DNA from: Deltaproteobacteria bacterium
GTDB lineage: Bacteria; Desulfobacterota; Desulfarculia; Adiutricales; Adiutricaceae
Assembly: GCA_031279515.1 (NCBI GenBank)
Contig: JAITII010000032.1
Coordinates: 36,303-100,302 of the forward strand
Length of the DNA stretch: 64,000 bases
Reading direction: 5' to 3'
Made by a program: the position numbers and the translations under genes. The notes beneath the pieces are model-generated. The model did no database searches. It saw nothing but the letters and a program-made list of their open reading frames with translations, and was not told where the DNA came from. Positions 60,605-64,000 of the stretch are shown piece by piece; the first letter of the stretch is position 1, and each line of letters starts with the position of its first letter.

Positions 60605-60804
60605 TGTAGAGATTAGAGCTGTAGAGACTAGAGACTAGAGACTAGAGATTAGAGACTAGAGATTAGAGCTGTAGAGACTAGAGACTAGAGACTAGAGACT
60701 AGAGACTAGAGACTAGAGACTAGAGATTAGAGATTAGATACTAGATACTAGAGACTAGAGACTAGAGCTGTAGAGATTAGAGATGAAATATGAGATATGA
60801 GAGA
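60605..60804 (+). repeat. Heptamer tandem array (AGAGACT/AGAGATT family)
   Basis: About 26 units of AGAGACT or close variants (AGAGATT, AGATACT) run almost without a break, with AGAGCTGT interruptions at three places. A longer block (TTAGAGCTGTAGAGACTAG) occurs twice, so the array also shows a higher-order duplication. Confidence 0.93.
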
Positions 60805-61445
60805 TCATTTAAAGGAAAAGCGATAATTTTAATAGTGCTTGGCGTGCTATCTATATTTTTCTAAGCTAATATTACTTCTAAATTTCAGAAAAGACATTTT
60901 TTAAAGCGGTACCTGGTAGCGTTTTGCTAAAAGGCAGCATGGCTATAAATTATTTAGAGATAAGTTTATTTGCTCCTTTTAGTACTAACTAATTAAGCCT
61001 TCCGCACTCTAGATAAACTAGAGTAGAGGCTTTTAAATAAAAGATCTAATGGGATAAAGCTTGGCCCATCCTGAGCATCAGTAAAATTAAAGATAAATTT
61101 TCTAAAAGGCAATGCTATTTTTGGCAAGGGGAAGAAAAAATAAAGACTTCCCTTTCTCTTTAGGTCCCAAGAAAATAGCCTCCACAATATATTGTGATAT
61201 GTCCCAAGTCTAGCCTTCTCGCGTCCTTGCGCTCAAATTTTGGATTTACAATAGCCGCAGCTTAGGCTATGATAACTATAAAGGGCGTAAAGCCAAAGGC
61301 AAAAAATCGTATCAGAGAAAAAGCAAAGTGGGAAGGCTAGCTGACAGTAGCTAGCTTGGGCATTTTTAATTTCTAAGACTAGCAAATTTTAAATTTTGGC
61401 TCTCCGTAAGCTAAGAAGCTTGTGGCTATCAAATAGGCGGCTTAA
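60805..61445. other. AT-rich gap upstream of the rmlD-like gene
   Basis: About 640 bases with no gene I can support. A small hairpin GCTAGCT-GACAGT-AGCTAGC lies near 61336-61356. The minus-strand ORF 60993-61187 lacks SD and family features. Confidence 0.4.
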
Positions 61446-62357
61446 ATGATCCTACTTATAGGCAAAGACGGACAATTGGGCCGTAATCTGGCCCTCACCC
61501 TAGCCCCTCTGGGGCCTATAACCCTCTGGGGAAGAAATGATGCGGATCTTGCTTCTCCGGATCTGGCAAAGCGCCTGGATGCTTTAAAGCATACACCCAA
61601 TATCATTGTAAACGCAGCGGCCTACACCGATGTGGACCGCGCTGAAAATGATGAGAGATGTGCTGATATCGTAAACCACCTTGCAGTTAAGACAATTGCT
61701 GAATTTGCCCTCTCTAAAGGTGCCCTTTTCATTCACTACTCCACCGACTATGTCCACGATGGCAGGAAAAAAGATTTCTACCTGGAAGAAGACACCCCAA
61801 ATCCTTTAAATGTCTATGGACAGACCAAACTCCAGGGCGAGATGGCAATAGCTGAGGTCATGGGTGAAAAGGGGGACTACCTCATCTTTCGTACCTCATG
61901 GGTCTATTCTTTGGTGGGGAAAAACTTTCTGAAGACAGTTTTGCACCTTGCCCATACCCATGTCCTCTTGTCCATGGACAATACCCAGCACGGGTCACCC
62001 ACCTCAGCTGAATATCTAGCCTCTGCCACAGCCAATGTAGTAAAAGATAGACTCGATGGGAAGGAAGGCCTGGAAAGGGGCCTCTATAACCTGGCCGCCT
62101 CCGGAGAGACCACCTGGTACGAATATGCCATCTGGATAGTGGAAAAGGCAGAATCTTTAGGTTTTACCCTGAAGCTGAAGCCAGAGGGCATTGTTATCCC
62201 CAATGAAACTGGCAAGCTTCAGACCGCAGCCCGGCCCAACAACTCCAGGCTCTCAACTATCAAATACCAGAGGCAAACTCATTTAATCCCTCCCCACTGG
62301 AGCTACTACGCAGAATTAATTCTGGGAAACCTTAGTTCCTTTAAGCCTGTCCTTTAA
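61446..62357 (+). CDS. dTDP-4-dehydrorhamnose reductase family protein (RmlD/RfbD)
   Basis: Short-chain reductase of sugar nucleotide synthesis; in the RmlD family the product is dTDP-L-rhamnose, a precursor of surface polysaccharide. It is 303 aa, normal. The nucleotide loop MILLIGKDGQLGRNLA (GxxGxxG) is at the very N-terminus, and NAAAYTDVDRAENDERCADI is the family's early hallmark. STDYVHDGRK follows, with the catalytic YGQTK (Tyr-x3-Lys) near residue 126. The substrate part contains FRTSWVYSLVGKNFLKTVL. No rmlA, rmlB or rmlC genes are adjacent, so it is a lone pathway gene in this window. It converges with the methyltransferase gene; the ends overlap by 17 bases. Confidence 0.93.
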   Translation: MILLIGKDGQLGRNLALTLAPLGPITLWGRNDADLASPDLAKRLDALKHTPNIIVNAAAYTDVDRAENDERCADIVNHLAVKTIAEFALSKGALFIHYSTDYVHDGRKKDFYLEEDTPNPLNVYGQTKLQGEMAIAEVMGEKGDYLIFRTSWVYSLVGKNFLKTVLHLAHTHVLLSMDNTQHGSPTSAEYLASATANVVKDRLDGKEGLERGLYNLAASGETTWYEYAIWIVEKAESLGFTLKLKPEGIVIPNETGKLQTAARPNNSRLSTIKYQRQTHLIPPHWSYYAELILGNLSSFKPVL

Positions 62358-63372
62358 TCCCGTAGAAGATGCGGTTCCCAGGTGGCAAAGGGGCCTTTAG
62401 CTCCTTTATTTCTGCCACTCCGGCATCATTCATCATAGCTATGATTTCGCTGTAGGTATATGCCCTCCCGGCCTCGGTATTAACTAGCATATTTAAAGCA
62501 AAGAGTGCTGGTCCCACAGGCCCTGTTAGCTTGTCATCCAAGACAAACTCTTGGATAGCTAAGATTCCGCCCTGCTCCAAGCTGCCTGCAGCTCTTTGGA
62601 CCAAAAGCAGAGCATTTTTTTTGTCTTCCCCGTGGAGGACCTGGGAGAGCCAGACCACATCAAAGCCTTTGGGTAGAGGATCATGCAAAAAATCACCCCC
62701 CATAAAACTTACCTTACCAGTGACCTTTAGTCTCTCCAAGACCCCCAAAGCCAGGGGCTCTGAGGTGGGACGGTCGAAGACCACAGCCTGTAGCTCCGGG
62801 TTTTTGGCACAGAAAAAGGCAGCATAGGTACCTGGTCCCCCGCCTAAATCCAAGAGCTTCTTTTTGCCCTTAAGCTCTAAAAAGGCCTCGCTAATACCCT
62901 CTGCCTGGAGGGAGGCAACGTTATACATCCCCAAGATGAAGTTTTTGGCCCTTTCAGCCTCATAGGCCTTTTGCTCGGCCTCAGTGGGAAAGCTAGGGGG
63001 AGGGACTCTTTTGCCCGTTTTCACAGCCTGGGAGAGCTTTACCCAGGATTCCGCCACTTGGGACATGTGCATAATGACATTTCCTATATAAGAGGCGCTT
63101 AAGCTGGAAAGATTCTTTTTTGCTGCCTCAGTTGCCACTATTTTCTCACCATCCCAAGCCAAAAGCTCCAAAGCCACCAAAGCTACCACAAGCATTTCCG
63201 TAGCCCTTGGGTCACAGATGGCATCTTCTGCAATTTCTCCGATTGTTGCCCCGCCCCGCTTATCTACTATAGTAATAATGTCTAACTTAGTCGCCGTCTG
63301 GATGGCAAAGGTCTTCCAAATTTCTTGGTTCTGCTGCAGTAAGCTTTGGGCTGTCCAGTTAAATTGTGCCAT
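62341..63372 (-). CDS. O-methyltransferase-type protein (Dimerisation2/Methyltransf_2)
   Basis: SAM-dependent methyltransferase of the plant-COMT/ hydroxyindole-like group. The start is taken as ATG at 63372, with AGGAG six bases upstream, not the GTG at 63393; 343 aa. The N-terminal winged-helix dimerisation domain contains IWKTFAIQTATKLDIITIVD and EIAEDAICDPRATEMLVVAL. The SAM-binding motif KLLDLGGGPGTYAAFFCAKN lies near residue 170, followed by FDVVWLSQVLHGEDKKN and GILAIQEFVLDD. No residue set identifies the acceptor molecule. It could methylate a secondary metabolite or cofactor intermediate. It converges on the rmlD-like gene with a 17-base overlap of the 3' ends. Confidence 0.88.
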   Translation of the reverse strand: MAQFNWTAQSLLQQNQEIWKTFAIQTATKLDIITIVDKRGGATIGEIAEDAICDPRATEMLVVALVALELLAWDGEKIVATEAAKKNLSSLSASYIGNVIMHMSQVAESWVKLSQAVKTGKRVPPPSFPTEAEQKAYEAERAKNFILGMYNVASLQAEGISEAFLELKGKKKLLDLGGGPGTYAAFFCAKNPELQAVVFDRPTSEPLALGVLERLKVTGKVSFMGGDFLHDPLPKGFDVVWLSQVLHGEDKKNALLLVQRAAGSLEQGGILAIQEFVLDDKLTGPVGPALFALNMLVNTEAGRAYTYSEIIAMMNDAGVAEIKELKAPLPPGNRIFYGIKGQA

Positions 63373-63499
63373 TTCAATCTCCTGTGGGGCCACAAATCCC
63401 CAGAAAAAATTTGTATTTATTTTTCCCCTTAAAATTTAGCTGTATTATACCGTATTTTTGCCAAAATAGCTTAAAAAGATTTCCCAAAAAGCTTGTACA

Positions 63500-63561
63500 A
63501 AAATTGTGCCCTCAAAAACCATTGCCTTTAAAAATTGTGCCCTCAAAAACTATTGCCTTTA
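63500..63561 (+). repeat. 31-bp tandem duplication
   Basis: Two head-to-tail copies of AAAATTGTGCCCTCAAAAAC plus ATTGCCTTTA, differing at one base (C/T). The second copy starts at 63531. Confidence 0.93.
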
Positions 63562-63952
63562 ATACTTTAAAGCCAAAGAACCTAAAATTTTTAGTTAGGT
63601 GATTTTAAATGATATTATTTTTTCTAGTATCTAAAATATCACAAGATATTCTATAGCTTTGAAAGACTCTACCAGATACACCTCGCAAGATGTACCCTCT
63701 ATCTTAAACTCTAAGGGGGCGAGAAACTAGTTAAGCTTTGGTTTTTTTGTAAATTTTTGTAACTAATATTTCTTCAGCTTAAAAACATTTATTTTTGCGC
63801 ACAATTTGAGGCAAAAGAAGCTATATTTTTGCCTTTAAGGGTCTTTTTTTAAAAGCTAATCCTCTAACATAAGCCTTTAAAAATCCCCACACGCCTATCC
63901 TAATAGTAGCTTTGCTACTAGTTTTCTTATAATTTAATGAAGCAGAGCTTTT

Positions 63953-64000
63953 TCTAAAAAGTCTTAAAAGCCTAAAAAGTCTTAAAAGCCTAAAAAGCCT
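63953..64000 (+). repeat. 18-bp tandem repeat reaching the window end
   Basis: GTCTTAAAAGCCTAAAAA occurs at 63961 and 63979, with degenerate flanks. The array may continue beyond base 64000. Confidence 0.85.

Larger units (their letters stand above)
63373..64000. other. AT-rich gap to the window end
   Basis: About 630 bases, no gene seen. It holds two repeat pairs (63500-63561 and 63953-64000) and many A/T runs. The ORF-track entries here are short and unsupported. Confidence 0.5.

Noticed and set aside
60993-61187. Minus-strand ORF of 64 aa
   Set aside because: Phe/Lys-rich translation of AT-rich DNA with no SD or family features.
61255-61340. GGGCGTAAAGCCAAAGGC resembling part of a c-di-GMP riboswitch
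   Set aside because: The first half of the aptamer and the receptor helix are not found, so the match is too short.
1-64000. tRNA, rRNA, insertion sequence, integrase, toxin-antitoxin or restriction genes
   Set aside because: None recognised on either strand by reading the gaps and the ORF translations. A covariance-model scan for tRNA and small RNA would be needed to exclude short RNA genes.

Overview
The window looks like a chromosomal segment of an anaerobic, motile, Gram-negative bacterium, most likely a deltaproteobacterium in the broad sense (Desulfobacterota / Desulfovibrio-like). The reasons are a Gram-negative flagellum (L- and P-ring genes), a TonB-ExbB-ExbD system, an MJ0042 zinc-ribbon/DUF3426 protein of the type common in that group, a B12-dependent (oxygen-independent) ribonucleotide reductase, type III glutamine synthetase and a complete rpmH-rnpA-yidD-yidC block. 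I cannot fix the genus. There are no tRNA or rRNA genes, no CRISPR array, and no transposase, integrase or phage genes that I can see. Coding DNA is moderately GC-rich. The gaps between genes are strikingly AT-rich and are filled with short tandem repeats, a different family in almost every gap. Several genes start at TTG with a good Shine-Dalgarno (SD) sequence.

Layout. 1-1893: the 3' part of a long flagellin gene with a strong terminator. 2119-9175: a cobalamin region. It holds cbiB (cobD-type corrinoid synthesis), a consensus promoter followed by a cobalamin riboswitch and an intrinsic terminator leading into exbB-exbD-tonB (energised outer-membrane uptake), and, on the other strand, a B12-dependent ribonucleotide reductase. 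9502-12287: a membrane-anchored rhodanese, a MauE/DoxX-like membrane protein, argJ and a small secreted cysteine-rich protein. 12367-29541: two divergent flagellar operons, fliK-flgD-flgE on the minus strand and flgH-flgI-flgJ-flgN-flgK-flgL on the plus strand. Each has a near-consensus sigma-54 promoter in the shared gap. The axial proteins are very large: FlgE 1296 aa with about nine alanine-rich repeats, FlgK 844 aa, and FlgL about 1109 aa with modules partly shared with FlgK. 29660-31201: a 513-aa protein of unknown function.

32221-43036: a Cu(+) P-type ATPase with an extra C-terminal metal-binding domain, an amidohydrolase plus M24 aminopeptidase pair, a divergent N-formylglutamate-amidohydrolase-like protein, hypoxanthine phosphoribosyltransferase, and two paralogous DUF3426 membrane proteins. 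43367-47005: a probable fusion of glycerol-3-phosphate acyltransferase and glycerol-3-phosphate dehydrogenase, then a lipoprotein. 47244-50312: the rpmH-rnpA-yidD-yidC operon on the minus strand behind a perfect TTGACA-17-TATAAT promoter. 50347-50709: a DksA/TraR protein. 51857-60479: glnN, gltB and gltD, the complete GS-GOGAT route of ammonium assimilation. 61446-63372: an RmlD-type dTDP-sugar reductase gene convergent with, and overlapping, an O-methyltransferase gene.

The most unusual features are the oversized, repeat-built flagellar hook and hook-junction proteins, the acyltransferase-dehydrogenase fusion, the riboswitch-controlled TonB operon, the possible internal translation start in copA, and the repeat-filled gaps. 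No wholly new multi-gene defence or mobile system is evident.
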